64,000 nt of DNA from Candidatus Sericytochromatia bacterium S15B-MN24 CBMW_12 (GTDB lineage Bacteria > Cyanobacteriota > Sericytochromatia > S15B-MN24 > UBA4093): NCBI GenBank assembly GCA_002083825.1, contig DAZV01000047.1, positions 124,001 through 188,000 of the forward strand, read 5' to 3'. How positions within the stretch are numbered: the first letter of the stretch is position 1; the number at the start of each line of letters is the position of its first letter. A program made the translations under genes and the position numbers. The notes below the pieces were generated by a model. The model searched no databases. It saw nothing but the letters and a program-made list of their open reading frames with translations, and was not told where the DNA came from. Shown piece after piece: positions 1-8,624 of this stretch.

Positions 1-323
1 TGATGCTGGCATTCGGAGTGATGGGGGTGGCCTACGCCACCCTCCTCTCGAACTGGGTCCACCCCGTGACCAACCACATTCTGCAAAAGCGCTTCCGATA
101 CGCTTTGATCCGTCACATCTGGCCGCCGCTGCTCGCTTCGGGCTTGACCGCAGCCGTGCTGCACCTGGCCTCCCGGGCCGTGGAAATCGAGAATTTATTG
201 ACTCTGGCAGCCATGCTGATCGCCGGAATGCTGGGCTACCTGAGCCTGAACTTCCTATTCGATCGCAAGGGAACGACGGCGTTCCTCGGTCAGTTCGTTC
301 GCACGTTTGAGAGGAAAGCATGA
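1..323 (+). CDS. C-terminal fragment of a polysaccharide flippase-like membrane protein
   Basis: The gene enters from the left edge and only its last ~106 residues are visible. They contain three hydrophobic segments with short basic loops and end in a basic tail. This fits the last helices of a Wzx/MOP-superfamily flippase that moves undecaprenyl-linked glycans across the inner membrane. The call rests on hydrophobicity and on the next gene, a glycosyltransferase whose ATG overlaps this stop by 4 bp. Wzm/Wzt lies downstream, so the locus may serve two export routes. MurJ-like or other multi-pass proteins cannot be excluded without the N-terminal part. Confidence 0.45.
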   Translation, partial: MLAFGVMGVAYATLLSNWVHPVTNHILQKRFRYALIRHIWPPLLASGLTAAVLHLASRAVEIENLLTLAAMLIAGMLGYLSLNFLFDRKGTTAFLGQFVRTFERKA

Positions 324-1159
324 CCAAGTACTCGGTGGTGATCGTGACCTACAATACCCGGGACATGACGCTCGACTGTCTGAAATCGCTCTATGCGAAC
401 ATGCCGCCGGGAGGCGAGGTCTACGTGGTGGACAACGCGTCCTCCGACGGCTCGGCCGCCGCGATCCGCGAGGCCTTTCCCGAGGCGATCGTGATCGAGA
501 ACGATCGCAACGGGGGATTTTCGCAAGGGAATAACCTGGCCCTCGCGCGCGCGAAGGGCGAGTACTCGCTATTGCTCAACAGCGATACGATCGTCCTGCC
601 GAATGCCTTGCATGAGTCACTGGCCTACCTCGAAACGCATCCCAAGGTCGGCGCGATCGGCTGCCGCCTGCTTTTCGGGGATGGCAGCCTCCAGCCGTCC
701 GCCGCCAGGTTGCCGACCCTCAAGGGCGTCGCGACCGAGTACCTGCTGGGTTCGCTTCGATCGAGCGATCGCTACCCTGAGTCCCGCTACGAGTCCGATG
801 GACCGGTCGGCTGCGTCATCGGGGCGTATCTCTTCGTTCGCGCCACGGCGCTCGGGGAGATCGGGTTGCTCGATGAGGGCTACTTCATGAACGTCGAGGA
901 CGTGGACTACTGCAAGCGCCTCTGGGATGCCGGCTGGGAAGTCCATTACGTGGCGCAGCCGTCGATCGTTCACCTGACGAGCCAGTCGATCAAGCAGCGG
1001 CCGTTCAAGATGGCCATTCAACTTCACAAGAACCGTATCCGCTACTTCTACAAGTTCCACGGCTTGGGTTCGGCCACCATCACCGCGCTTTTCATCGCCA
1101 TTGGACTCCTGGCGCGCTGGGCCCGGCGCTTGGCGATGCGTCAGGCCAAGGCTAGCTAA
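320..1159 (+). CDS. Family 2 glycosyltransferase, rhamnosyltransferase-like
   Basis: A 279-residue GT-A fold enzyme, probably adding a sugar (often rhamnose in this subfamily) to a lipid-linked glycan at the cytoplasmic face. Visible motifs are the start strand with TYNT, VDNASSDGS, the nucleotide-metal site LLLNSDT near residue 90, and the acceptor/catalytic segment NVEDVDYCKR near residue 193. The C-terminus has a hydrophobic stretch (about 245-265) that may associate with the membrane. The start overlaps the upstream stop as ATGA, so translation is coupled. The 3' end overlaps the convergent glycosyltransferase by 8 bp. The family is clear; the sugar donor is inferred only. Confidence 0.85.
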   Translation: MTKYSVVIVTYNTRDMTLDCLKSLYANMPPGGEVYVVDNASSDGSAAAIREAFPEAIVIENDRNGGFSQGNNLALARAKGEYSLLLNSDTIVLPNALHESLAYLETHPKVGAIGCRLLFGDGSLQPSAARLPTLKGVATEYLLGSLRSSDRYPESRYESDGPVGCVIGAYLFVRATALGEIGLLDEGYFMNVEDVDYCKRLWDAGWEVHYVAQPSIVHLTSQSIKQRPFKMAIQLHKNRIRYFYKFHGLGSATITALFIAIGLLARWARRLAMRQAKAS

Positions 1160-2258
1160 TCTTCGCCTTGGTCTCGGACTGGGCCCGCTCCCGGGTTTCA
1201 TGGTAAAGGGCAAGCGTCTGGCGGGCCGTTTCTTCCCAGCTGAAGCGCGCAGCTTGAGCTATGCCCAACCTCGACAGTTCGGCCCTGACCTCGGGCTCCC
1301 GTATCTTCAACAACTGGTTGCAAAGCGCCGCTTCATCCCCGGGGTCGACGTAAAGCACCGCGTTTCCGCCAACTTCGGGTAGCGAGGAGCATGCCGAGGT
1401 GATCACGGGGGTGCCGCATGCCATGGCTTCCACGACCGGCAACCCGAAGCCTTCGTAACGAGACGGGTAGACGAGCGCGATAGCTCCTTGAATGTGACGA
1501 AGCAGATCCTCGTCGGAGATGTATCCGGCGAGTTGGACGCGCTCGCGCAGCCAAGGATCTGCCAATAGGGTTTCGAACTCGTCGTTCTTCCATCCCAGCT
1601 CCCCTGCGATCACTAGCTTGGGAAGGTCTGGGACGGCTTCCGTCGCCTTCCGGTAGGCTCGTAGCAGCATGGGCAGGTTTTTTCGTGGCTCCAGCGTCCC
1701 CACAGCCAGGTAGTAGTCGAACGGATAGGGCTTCGGCATCAGTCCAAGCGGCCGGAATGCTGGGCGGGGGGCTTCGTAGATGGTCGAGATAGGCGTGGAG
1801 AGGCCCGGCATGACCTTCAAGAGATCGGTGGCGGTGTTCTGGGAGACCGCAATGAGGGCTTTGACGCGCCCGACGGTGGATTGGAAAGCCCGATGTGTCC
1901 ACCAGGTCTTGGCATTGCTGACTTCGGGCATCAAGAAGGGTACCATGTCGTGAATGGTCAGAACGGCGCGATCGGGAACCATCGCCGGAACGAAGAGGCT
2001 GCTCGGCGAGTGGTAAAGGTCGACCTGCCGCGCTATCGACGCGGCCTGAAGGTGCCAGCGGAGGGTGGCGCCCGTCAAGGAGCGGTGGTTGAAGCCTGAG
2101 CCGGATGGCAGCAATCCCCAGGCGGTATCCGAGGCTCCCAGGAGGATGAAGTCCTCGTCTTGCCGGATTTCAGCCAGAGCGCCAACCAGATGCTGGGTGT
2201 AAATTCCGATCCCCGCGCGCCGGTTGCGAACCGTTCGGACGTCGATGGCGATTCTCAC
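1152..2258 (-). CDS. Family 4 glycosyltransferase
   Basis: A 368-residue GT-B retaining glycosyltransferase that transfers a sugar from a nucleotide donor to a growing surface glycan. The donor site has the EX7E pattern (EGFGLPVVE, then AMACGTPV) and a preceding GTLEPRKN segment. I place the start at the GTG at 2258, which overlaps the upstream stop as GTGA and begins the Rossmann strand RIAIDVRTVRN. The open frame extends further upstream, but that part lies antisense-in-frame over the preceding gene and has no homology. It forms a two-gene minus-strand operon with the paralogue upstream and converges on the GT2 gene. Confidence 0.85.
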   Translation of the reverse strand: MRIAIDVRTVRNRRAGIGIYTQHLVGALAEIRQDEDFILLGASDTAWGLLPSGSGFNHRSLTGATLRWHLQAASIARQVDLYHSPSSLFVPAMVPDRAVLTIHDMVPFLMPEVSNAKTWWTHRAFQSTVGRVKALIAVSQNTATDLLKVMPGLSTPISTIYEAPRPAFRPLGLMPKPYPFDYYLAVGTLEPRKNLPMLLRAYRKATEAVPDLPKLVIAGELGWKNDEFETLLADPWLRERVQLAGYISDEDLLRHIQGAIALVYPSRYEGFGLPVVEAMACGTPVITSACSSLPEVGGNAVLYVDPGDEAALCNQLLKIREPEVRAELSRLGIAQAARFSWEETARQTLALYHETRERAQSETKAKIS

Positions 2259-3391
2259 TGGTCGCAGGCCTCCTGATAGGCGGCGACCGTCTCGCGTGCC
2301 GTCCGTGCCCAATCGAAGGTCGCGGCTCGCGCAAGGCCACGCTGCCGGAGGTCTTGTTGAAGAGTTCGGTCCGAGAGGACGCGACTCAGGGCATCGGTGA
2401 TGGTTTCCTCCTCGTTCGGATCGATCAAGATGGCGGCGTCCCCCACGACCTCTGGCAGTGAGGAGATTCCGCTGGTAATGACCGGCGTCCCGCAGGCCAT
2501 GGCCTCCAGGGGCGGGAGACCGAATCCCTCGTATAGAGAAGGGTAGCAAAAAACAGCCGCCCCCGCATAGACGGCAGGAAGATCTTCGGGAGCGATGTAG
2601 CCGGTGATTTTCACGCGATCGCCCAGGTTTAACCGTTCGATGGCCGAGTGGATCTCGCTGCTGAGCCAACCTCGGGTTCCGACCAGCACGAGGTCATGGT
2701 CGTCCGTGGCCTGGGCGAATGCCGCCAGCAGGCGCACCAAGTTCTTGCGTGGCTCCAGGGTTCCCGTGTGCAGCACGTACGGGCGATGGATGCCGAGGCG
2801 CTCCAGGACCTCCGGAAGGGTTGCCGAGGTGGGTGGGCGGAAGTGCCCCGCGGCCGCGAGGGGGATCACTCTGACGCGATCGGGCGGGACTCCCAGACAG
2901 CGTTCGAGATCCCGCCGGGTTGCTTCCGAGATGGTGATGATCAGGTCCTGCTGATGGATGGTTCGGCGAAGTTCGCTCGCATAGTTCCGAACCTCCCGGG
3001 TATGCCACTGAGGAAACAGCAAGGGCGTCAGGTCGTGAACGGTGACGATTCGGCGGGCCTTGCGAGTAGGTGCCGAGAAGCAGTTCGTGCCGTGGTAGAC
3101 GTCGAGTGAGCCGGTGAAGGCTTCGATCGGTGGAAAGCCGAAGCGCCAGGCCTTGGCGATCGCCCGATTAAATCCCGTGTTGAGTTGAACCCTGACGTTG
3201 GGACTCGGGGCCAGGGCATTGAGGATGGGCCCCGCCTCTTTGGCTCGCTTGAAGGAGTTGTAGAACAGGACGAACTCGTGATTGGGGGCGACGAGGGGGA
3301 GGTGGCGCGCAAGTTCCGTGCAGTAGGTGCCCACTCCGACCCCGTGATCCAGGACAGGGTTTGCATAAAGTGCGACTCGCATCAGCGGCAA
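2255..3391 (-). CDS. Family 4 glycosyltransferase
   Basis: A 378-residue GT-B glycosyltransferase, paralogous to the gene downstream. Both share the GTLEPRKNL segment and the donor-binding EGFGLPPLE followed by AMACGTPVI. The N-terminal acceptor domain covers about 1-180 and the donor domain about 185-370. An ATG four codons in gives the usual start (MRVALYANP), so the true N-terminus may be three residues shorter. The 4-bp GTGA overlap with the next gene indicates coupled translation. The substrate is not deducible. It transcribes away from wzm, so the 365-bp gap behind it is a divergent promoter region. Confidence 0.85.
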   Translation of the reverse strand: MPLMRVALYANPVLDHGVGVGTYCTELARHLPLVAPNHEFVLFYNSFKRAKEAGPILNALAPSPNVRVQLNTGFNRAIAKAWRFGFPPIEAFTGSLDVYHGTNCFSAPTRKARRIVTVHDLTPLLFPQWHTREVRNYASELRRTIHQQDLIITISEATRRDLERCLGVPPDRVRVIPLAAAGHFRPPTSATLPEVLERLGIHRPYVLHTGTLEPRKNLVRLLAAFAQATDDHDLVLVGTRGWLSSEIHSAIERLNLGDRVKITGYIAPEDLPAVYAGAAVFCYPSLYEGFGLPPLEAMACGTPVITSGISSLPEVVGDAAILIDPNEEETITDALSRVLSDRTLQQDLRQRGLARAATFDWARTARETVAAYQEACDQ

Positions 3392-3756
3392 GGGCGATGA
3401 GAGGGGGGAACCCTCCCCGCAGCCTTGGAGAGGCTTCGATGTGGCTCGGACAGGCGGGGGGATTGGTTATGGGCCGATGGGACGATCGACCGGCAAGGAT
3501 GCTCAGGCATGCACGTTACGAATTCCTAGGCCTAGGTGGCGGTGTGGCTTTATTCTCGAACCGCCGAAAATGCGCCAAGCCTTTGTCAAAGCCATTATAA
3601 AGTAAAGGACGGGCGGGAACCAGTGGCAAGAGCCGCCCTTCCGGGCGAAGTCGTCGCCGCTTGCCGGGAAAGGGTGAAAGGGGCATTCCACTTGAATGAT
3701 CCGGTGGAGCGGCATATAATAAGCGGACTTTCACTCGTCCTGAGTCACGAAGGACC
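3392..3756. other. Divergent intergenic region between the two GT4 genes and wzm
   Basis: 365 bp without a convincing gene. It contains a strong plus-strand promoter at 3692-3720, a TATAAT on the minus strand at 3594-3599 that could serve the leftward GT4 pair (no good -35 seen), and a perfect 12-bp palindrome made of two CCTAGG units at 3525-3536. Short open frames here show no recognisable protein features. Confidence 0.6.
3692..3720 (+). promoter_or_regulatory. Sigma-70-type promoter for wzm-wzt
   Basis: TTGAAT at 3692-3697 and a perfect TATAAT at 3715-3720 are separated by 17 bp. Transcription would begin about 30 nt before the wzm start codon at 3757 and could cover wzm, wzt, the methyltransferase, the coiled-coil protein and the GT4 genes, which are closely packed to 11045. 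Confidence 0.7.
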
Positions 3757-4575
3757 ATGGCCATCAGCTTCCTTTCTCGGAGTACCTCCTCATTACCTCG
3801 CCTCGCCCAGCATCGTCACCTGATCCGCGTGATGGTCGGACGGGATTTGGCGCTTCGCTACCGAGGTTCGATCTTCGGGATCTTCTGGTCACTGCTCAAT
3901 CCCTTGGCGATGCTCGCCCTTTACACCTTTGTTTTCTCGGTGATCCTGAAGGTCAAGTTCGGCGTGAACGGCGGGACCTCGGCTTTTGCTCTCTACCTCT
4001 TCTGCGGCATGTTGCCATGGCTTGCCTTCAGCGAGGGGGTGAGCCGCTCGACGTCGGTCATCATCGAGAACACTAACTTGGTTAAGAAGGTGGTTTTTCC
4101 GCTGGAGATCCTACCGCTCAACGTTGTGCTGGCGGCCGTGGTGACTCAGGGCATCGGGACCCTCGTGCTGTTGGCGGCGGTTTTGATCAAGGGGGTGCCC
4201 ATTTCATGGACGTGGCTGCTCGCTCCCCTGTTGCTGATTCCTCAACTCTGCTGGACGCTCGGAATCGGCTGGCTATTGGCGAGCATGGGGGTCTTCGTGC
4301 GAGATGTGGGACAGTTCATCGGCCTCGCCTTGACGGCGTGGATGTTCATGACTCCCATCATGTACCCGGAGACGATGATACCAGCCAAGTATCAGGCCCT
4401 CATGAACCTCAACCCCCTGGCGGTCATCATTCATGGCTACCGGAAGTTCATTCTTGAAGGCCAACTTCCGTCATGGAGGCCGATTCTCTTCACGACCGTA
4501 CTTGGGGCGCTCGTCTTTTTGCTGGGATACGCATGGTTCTTGAAGACCAAGAAGGGATTTGCGGACGTTCTGTAA
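3757..4575 (+). CDS. wzm: O-polysaccharide ABC transporter permease Wzm
   Basis: A 272-residue ABC-2 type permease with about six membrane helices. Its N-terminal cytoplasmic stretch has RDLALRYRGS followed by FGIFWSLLNPLAML, typical of Wzm/TagG proteins. With Wzt it exports undecaprenyl-pyrophosphate-linked polysaccharide across the inner membrane. The length matches the family (about 260-275). The stop and the Wzt start share one base (TAATG), so the two subunits are translationally coupled. A strong promoter lies just upstream. The neighbouring glycosyltransferases and coiled-coil methyltransferase support an ABC-dependent O-antigen pathway. Confidence 0.92.
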   Translation: MAISFLSRSTSSLPRLAQHRHLIRVMVGRDLALRYRGSIFGIFWSLLNPLAMLALYTFVFSVILKVKFGVNGGTSAFALYLFCGMLPWLAFSEGVSRSTSVIIENTNLVKKVVFPLEILPLNVVLAAVVTQGIGTLVLLAAVLIKGVPISWTWLLAPLLLIPQLCWTLGIGWLLASMGVFVRDVGQFIGLALTAWMFMTPIMYPETMIPAKYQALMNLNPLAVIIHGYRKFILEGQLPSWRPILFTTVLGALVFLLGYAWFLKTKKGFADVL

Positions 4576-5819
4576 TGAACAAGGCGATTTCGGTTCAGAA
4601 CCTTTCGAAGAAGTACCAGTTTTACTCGAAGCCGGTCGATAGGCTCAAGGAGTTGATGACGCGTGGAAAGAAGGCCTATCACCAGGACTTCTGGGCCCTG
4701 CATGACGTGAGCTTCGAGGTTCCGCGAGGGCAGACGGTGGGTGTGGTGGGACGAAACGGCTCCGGCAAGAGCACGCTTCTGCAGATCCTCGCAGGCACGC
4801 TTCAGCCCTCCGCGGGAGAGGTTGTCGTCAACGGAAGGGTCTCGGCCCTGCTGGAGCTCGGAGCGGGTTTCAATCCCGAGTTCACCGGCCGGGAGAACGT
4901 CTTCATCAATGGAGCCATCATGGGCTTCAATCAGGCTGAGATGGAGGAGCGGTTTCCCCGCATCTGTGCGTTCGCGGAGATCGGGAATTTCATCGATCAG
5001 CCCGTGAAGACCTACTCCAGCGGCATGTACGTACGCCTGGCTTTTGCGACGGCCATCAACGTGGACCCTGACATCCTGCTGGTGGATGAGGCGCTGTCTG
5101 TGGGGGACGCCGTCTTCCAGTACCGCTGCATGCGGCGGATCCAAGAGCTCAGGGACCAAGGGGTCACCATCTTCTTTGTGTCGCATGATCTCAGCGCAAT
5201 CAAAAGCCTGTGCGACCATGCGCTGCTCATCGATCGGGGTCGCCTCGTCAACCAGGGGGAGCCCTACTCCATTATCAACCAGTACCAAGGAATCGTGATG
5301 GCGGCGGAGGAGAGCCTTCAGGTCGTTGCTGTCGGGGCGGGCGAGGTTCAGGGCAGTTTTCGTCACGGAAACCAGGATGCCGAGATCGTCAGCGTGGACT
5401 TGGTGGACGACGCGGACTGTGCGCTTGAAGTGGTGGCGTCAGGAGATCCTGTCACGGTGCGAGTCTGCGTTCGAATTCATCGCTCTCTCGAGAGTCCTGT
5501 GGTCGGCATCATGCTGCGCAATCGGATGGGCCTGGACCTCTACGGAACCAACACCGAGTTGCAAGATCTCCCCTTGGGCCCCGTCGAGGCGGGCGAAGAG
5601 CTTGCGGTTCGCTTCAGGCTCAATGCTTGGCTCGGGCAGGGGGACTACGCGGTGACGGTCGCTGTTCACACGGCGGATGGCCTCAGTTGCGACTGGGTGG
5701 ATGATGCCGTTTTCCTCAAGGTTCTGGGCACCCGAAAGGCTAGCGGACTGACGAACTTGAACGCTGAGTTGAGCGCCGGGCGACCAGGACGGGCTCCTGA
5801 ATCGCTTAGCGAAAGGTAA
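4575..5819 (+). CDS. wzt: O-polysaccharide ABC transporter ATPase Wzt with C-terminal glycan-binding domain
   Basis: A 414-residue ATPase subunit of the Wzm-Wzt exporter. Walker A GRNGSGKST lies near residue 60, the signature YSSGMYVRLAFA and Walker B ILLVDEALSVGD follow, and the H-loop is FFVSHD. Residues from about 255 form an extra beta-rich domain, as in Wzt proteins that recognise the modified non-reducing end of the finished polymer before export. The ATG overlaps the wzm stop by one base; the open frame extends upstream into wzm but has no homology there. The adjacent methyltransferase is a good candidate for the cap this domain reads. Confidence 0.93.
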   Translation: MNKAISVQNLSKKYQFYSKPVDRLKELMTRGKKAYHQDFWALHDVSFEVPRGQTVGVVGRNGSGKSTLLQILAGTLQPSAGEVVVNGRVSALLELGAGFNPEFTGRENVFINGAIMGFNQAEMEERFPRICAFAEIGNFIDQPVKTYSSGMYVRLAFATAINVDPDILLVDEALSVGDAVFQYRCMRRIQELRDQGVTIFFVSHDLSAIKSLCDHALLIDRGRLVNQGEPYSIINQYQGIVMAAEESLQVVAVGAGEVQGSFRHGNQDAEIVSVDLVDDADCALEVVASGDPVTVRVCVRIHRSLESPVVGIMLRNRMGLDLYGTNTELQDLPLGPVEAGEELAVRFRLNAWLGQGDYAVTVAVHTADGLSCDWVDDAVFLKVLGTRKASGLTNLNAELSAGRPGRAPESLSER

Positions 5820-5822
5820 GGT

Positions 5823-6959
5823 ATGGCGATGGAAACCAAGGCTTCTCAGGGGGACGAGGCGATCGCGGATCCGGTCCTGGAACTCGGCGCGCAAATTCGG
5901 CGAATGCAGCAGGATTGGGATCCGATGGCGGCTCCCCCGAGCAATCTCCTCAAGCGGGTGATTCGCCGGTTCCTCTCGACCTACCTCAAGCGACAGGCCA
6001 ACTTTAACTGGCGCCTCACCGCCGCCCTTTCGCTCGCGGAGGATGCACTTCGCCGGCTGGGGCAGGAAAAGGCTTCGGTGGGCGCCATTGACCGACTGGC
6101 TCATCAGATGCAGACCCTGGAGGACGAAAATCGGGCGCTGCGCAAACGGCTCTTCGAACTCAACGATCAGTTCGATTCTTTCAGGCGCGTCTCGGACGGC
6201 GAGGTCATGGAGCACCGGCTCAATCGCCTCGAGCGGGCGCTTTCTACCTCGGGTCCCGCGGCTCAGCCCGTCAAACCCGCCGAGGGACTCCACGCCTCGT
6301 TGCCGGATTCCTATGGCGGGGCGATCGATTACTTCAAGTTCGAGGCGCGTTTCCGCGGCTCTCGGGAGGCCATTCGCGAGCTCCATCGGATGTACCTGCC
6401 CTATGTCGAGGCGCAAGCCCCGGTGCTCGATATCGGTTGCGGTCGAGGCGAGTTCTTGGAATTATTGAAGAACTCGGGCATCCCCTGCATGGGGGTTGAC
6501 TTGGACTTCGATATGGCGGATTTCTGCCGCTCGATCGGCCTCGATGTTCAGCATGACGATGCTTTCGCCTATCTCTCACGCCAAGAGAATGGCAGCTTGG
6601 GGGCTATCTTTCTCGGCCAAGTCGTCGAGCACATGTCCCCCGGCGCCGTGGCGACCTTGCTCGGGATAGGCCTCGAGAAGCTGCGTCCCGGCGGGATCCT
6701 GATTGCTGAAACCGTCAACCCAATCTGTTCCACGGCGCTCGCGAACTTCTACCTGGATCCCACTCACGAGCGGCCCGTCCATCCGGAGCTCCTGATGTTC
6801 CTGGCCGAGTCCAAGGGCTTCGAACCTGTCGAGTATCTCTTCAGCACCCCGCTCGGAGAGTTGCCGGCGACTTTGCATGCCCGGCAAGGGCAACCCGAAA
6901 GCGGCGATCGCTACATGGACTACGCCGTCATCGTCCGACGCCCCGATTCCACGAACTAA
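5823..6959 (+). CDS. Coiled-coil SAM-dependent methyltransferase, candidate chain-terminating cap enzyme
   Basis: 378 residues. The N-terminal ~150 hold a basic amphipathic stretch and a coiled coil (about 75-135). The rest is a class I methyltransferase with SAM motif I VLDIGCGRGEF near residue 201, the acidic motif VDLDFD, GQVVEHM, and a post-motif LRPGGIL. It starts 4 bp after wzt. In ABC-dependent O-antigen systems such as E. coli O9a, a terminal methyltransferase (WbdD) with a coiled-coil ruler caps the chain and the Wzt C-terminal domain reads the cap. The same role here is inference from layout; no kinase domain is present. Confidence 0.75.
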   Translation: MAMETKASQGDEAIADPVLELGAQIRRMQQDWDPMAAPPSNLLKRVIRRFLSTYLKRQANFNWRLTAALSLAEDALRRLGQEKASVGAIDRLAHQMQTLEDENRALRKRLFELNDQFDSFRRVSDGEVMEHRLNRLERALSTSGPAAQPVKPAEGLHASLPDSYGGAIDYFKFEARFRGSREAIRELHRMYLPYVEAQAPVLDIGCGRGEFLELLKNSGIPCMGVDLDFDMADFCRSIGLDVQHDDAFAYLSRQENGSLGAIFLGQVVEHMSPGAVATLLGIGLEKLRPGGILIAETVNPICSTALANFYLDPTHERPVHPELLMFLAESKGFEPVEYLFSTPLGELPATLHARQGQPESGDRYMDYAVIVRRPDSTN

Positions 6960-6972
6960 GAGGAAATACCCC

Positions 6973-7395
6973 ATGACCCAAGAAACGCTCATCACCCCCA
7001 AGCCAGACGAGCAGGTCGTCGACGCGATGGCCGTCATGGAGCAGATCCGCGAGGAGTTTCGTCGCCATCGCGGACAAATTCCCGCTGTTCGCAACGATTT
7101 TCACCGCCACATGGACGGCGTTCACCTCAAACAACTGCAGCACCTCTCGAACGTGGTCGACGTTGCCGTTCCGCACTCCCATCGCAGGAAGGTCGGACGT
7201 TTCATCATGGTGGCGCGACGCGTTCTCTGGAAGATGCTCACCCCGGTGACCCGTCAGCAATCTGATTTCAACAAGGCGTCTTTCGCCCTCCTGAACAGCT
7301 TGCTCCAGGATCGCGATCTGCTCGTCAAGGAGAACCGCGAGCTGCGGGATCGCCTCGACGCCCTCGAGGCTGCCGCCTCAAAGGGGGCTGGGTAA
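6973..7395 (+). CDS. Small coiled-coil protein of the polysaccharide export operon
   Basis: 140 residues, no known family recognised. The start at ATG 6973 has an AGAGGAAA ribosome site. The middle part (about residues 72-105, VGRFIMVARRVLW followed by a QSDFNKASF stretch) resembles the basic amphipathic segment plus FN motif of the preceding methyltransferase N-terminus. The C-terminal ~35 residues are a charged coiled coil. It directly abuts the next gene (TAA then ATG). It may be a stand-alone partner or ruler for the methyltransferase, formed by duplication of its N-terminal region. That is inference from similarity by eye. Confidence 0.6.
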   Translation: MTQETLITPKPDEQVVDAMAVMEQIREEFRRHRGQIPAVRNDFHRHMDGVHLKQLQHLSNVVDVAVPHSHRRKVGRFIMVARRVLWKMLTPVTRQQSDFNKASFALLNSLLQDRDLLVKENRELRDRLDALEAAASKGAG

Positions 7396-8613
7396 ATGGG
7401 CTTGAAGGTTGCAATAGCCAAACCCGACTACCGGATCCACGGGGGCTACGAGATCGTGCTCGAGCAGATTGCCGACGGTCTGCGCCGCCGGGGCCACCTC
7501 GTGGAGATGGCGATGCTGGATGCGACCGGAGACCCGACCTCGCACTTGGCGGTTCCCGTGCCCGAGTCACTCCGGCGCCTTCTGCCGGAGTTTTTCAATC
7601 ACGCCAACCTCGCCCTACGCTTCGAGGAGATGGACCTGAGCGCTTACGATGTCGTCATGAGCACCCAGCCTCCGTCCTACGCGGTGCGTCACCCTCGCCA
7701 CCTCTCGCTCTTCTCGCATCACCTCAAGATCTGCTACGACCTCGAGCTGGCGGCGACCGCCGCCGGGCTTTATCCCGGCGAGCTCCTTCATCAAGGAGCT
7801 GACATCGTCCGGGAAATAGACCAGGCCTACCTGACCCCGGAACTGCCCATCCTGGCCTGCAGCAAGCATGTCAAGCAGCGCTTCGCGGACTACAACGGCC
7901 TCGTGGACAACGTCGGCTATTACTATGCCGGTATCGATCATGAGTATTTCAACTACCGGGGGCCGTCGGCTTATCGGAGCCCCATAAGTGTCGGTCGCCA
8001 TGAGTTTCCCAAGCGCCCCGAGCTCTTCGCCCACGCCATGAAGCACCTGCCTGAGATGGAGGGGCGAATCGTGGGGATCGGCGGGCGTACCGAGGCCGTG
8101 AAGCAAATCGATACTTACCTCACCTACCAGCACTTCGTGGCGGAGAAAGAGGTGAATGATACGGAACTTTGGCAGAAGCTCGTCTTCGAGACGGAGCGTC
8201 TGGAGATTCCTCGCCTGGAGCGGGAGCTGGCCGCTCGCAGCATCCGATCCAACGTGCATTTCACCGGCCGGGTCAGCAAGGAGCAGCTCGTTCATGAGTA
8301 CGCCCATGCGCTCTGCGTGGTTTGCCCCTCGTACGAGGAGGACTACGGGCTGACCGCCATCGAGGCGATGGCTTTCGGGAAGCCCGTGATCGCGTGCGAG
8401 GACGGCGGCGGGTACCGCGAGCTCATCACGGACGGCGTCGATGGCTTCATCGTTTCGCCTACCGGTGAGGCGATCGCCGAGGCCATCCGCAAGATTTCCG
8501 ATCCCGAGGTCGCTCGGGAAATGGGCCGGAACGCCTACCGGAAGAGCCGCGAATTCACCTGGACCCGGGCGTTCGACCAAATTGAGACGGCGTTGCTCGC
8601 CGTCTCCGCCTAG
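7396..8613 (+). CDS. Family 4 glycosyltransferase
   Basis: A 405-residue GT-B enzyme. The N-terminal Rossmann domain begins with a GGYEIVLEQIADGL acceptor-site loop. The donor domain has CPSYEEDYGLTAIEAMAFGKPVI, whose acidic pair spaced by seven residues is the EX7E-type motif. It starts immediately after the upstream stop codon, so it is in the wzm-wzt operon. The sugar is unknown. The N-terminal half has the pattern of glycosyltransferases that act early on lipid-linked acceptors, but this is not decisive. Confidence 0.85.
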   Translation: MGLKVAIAKPDYRIHGGYEIVLEQIADGLRRRGHLVEMAMLDATGDPTSHLAVPVPESLRRLLPEFFNHANLALRFEEMDLSAYDVVMSTQPPSYAVRHPRHLSLFSHHLKICYDLELAATAAGLYPGELLHQGADIVREIDQAYLTPELPILACSKHVKQRFADYNGLVDNVGYYYAGIDHEYFNYRGPSAYRSPISVGRHEFPKRPELFAHAMKHLPEMEGRIVGIGGRTEAVKQIDTYLTYQHFVAEKEVNDTELWQKLVFETERLEIPRLERELAARSIRSNVHFTGRVSKEQLVHEYAHALCVVCPSYEEDYGLTAIEAMAFGKPVIACEDGGGYRELITDGVDGFIVSPTGEAIAEAIRKISDPEVAREMGRNAYRKSREFTWTRAFDQIETALLAVSA

Positions 8614-8624
8614 GGGGTAGCTCC

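Noticed and set aside
2259-2669. N-terminal extension of the GT4 gene ending at 1152
   Set aside because: The extension lies over the preceding GT4 gene in another frame, is Arg/Gly-rich, and the GTG at 2258 gives the normal Rossmann start with a 4-bp overlap.
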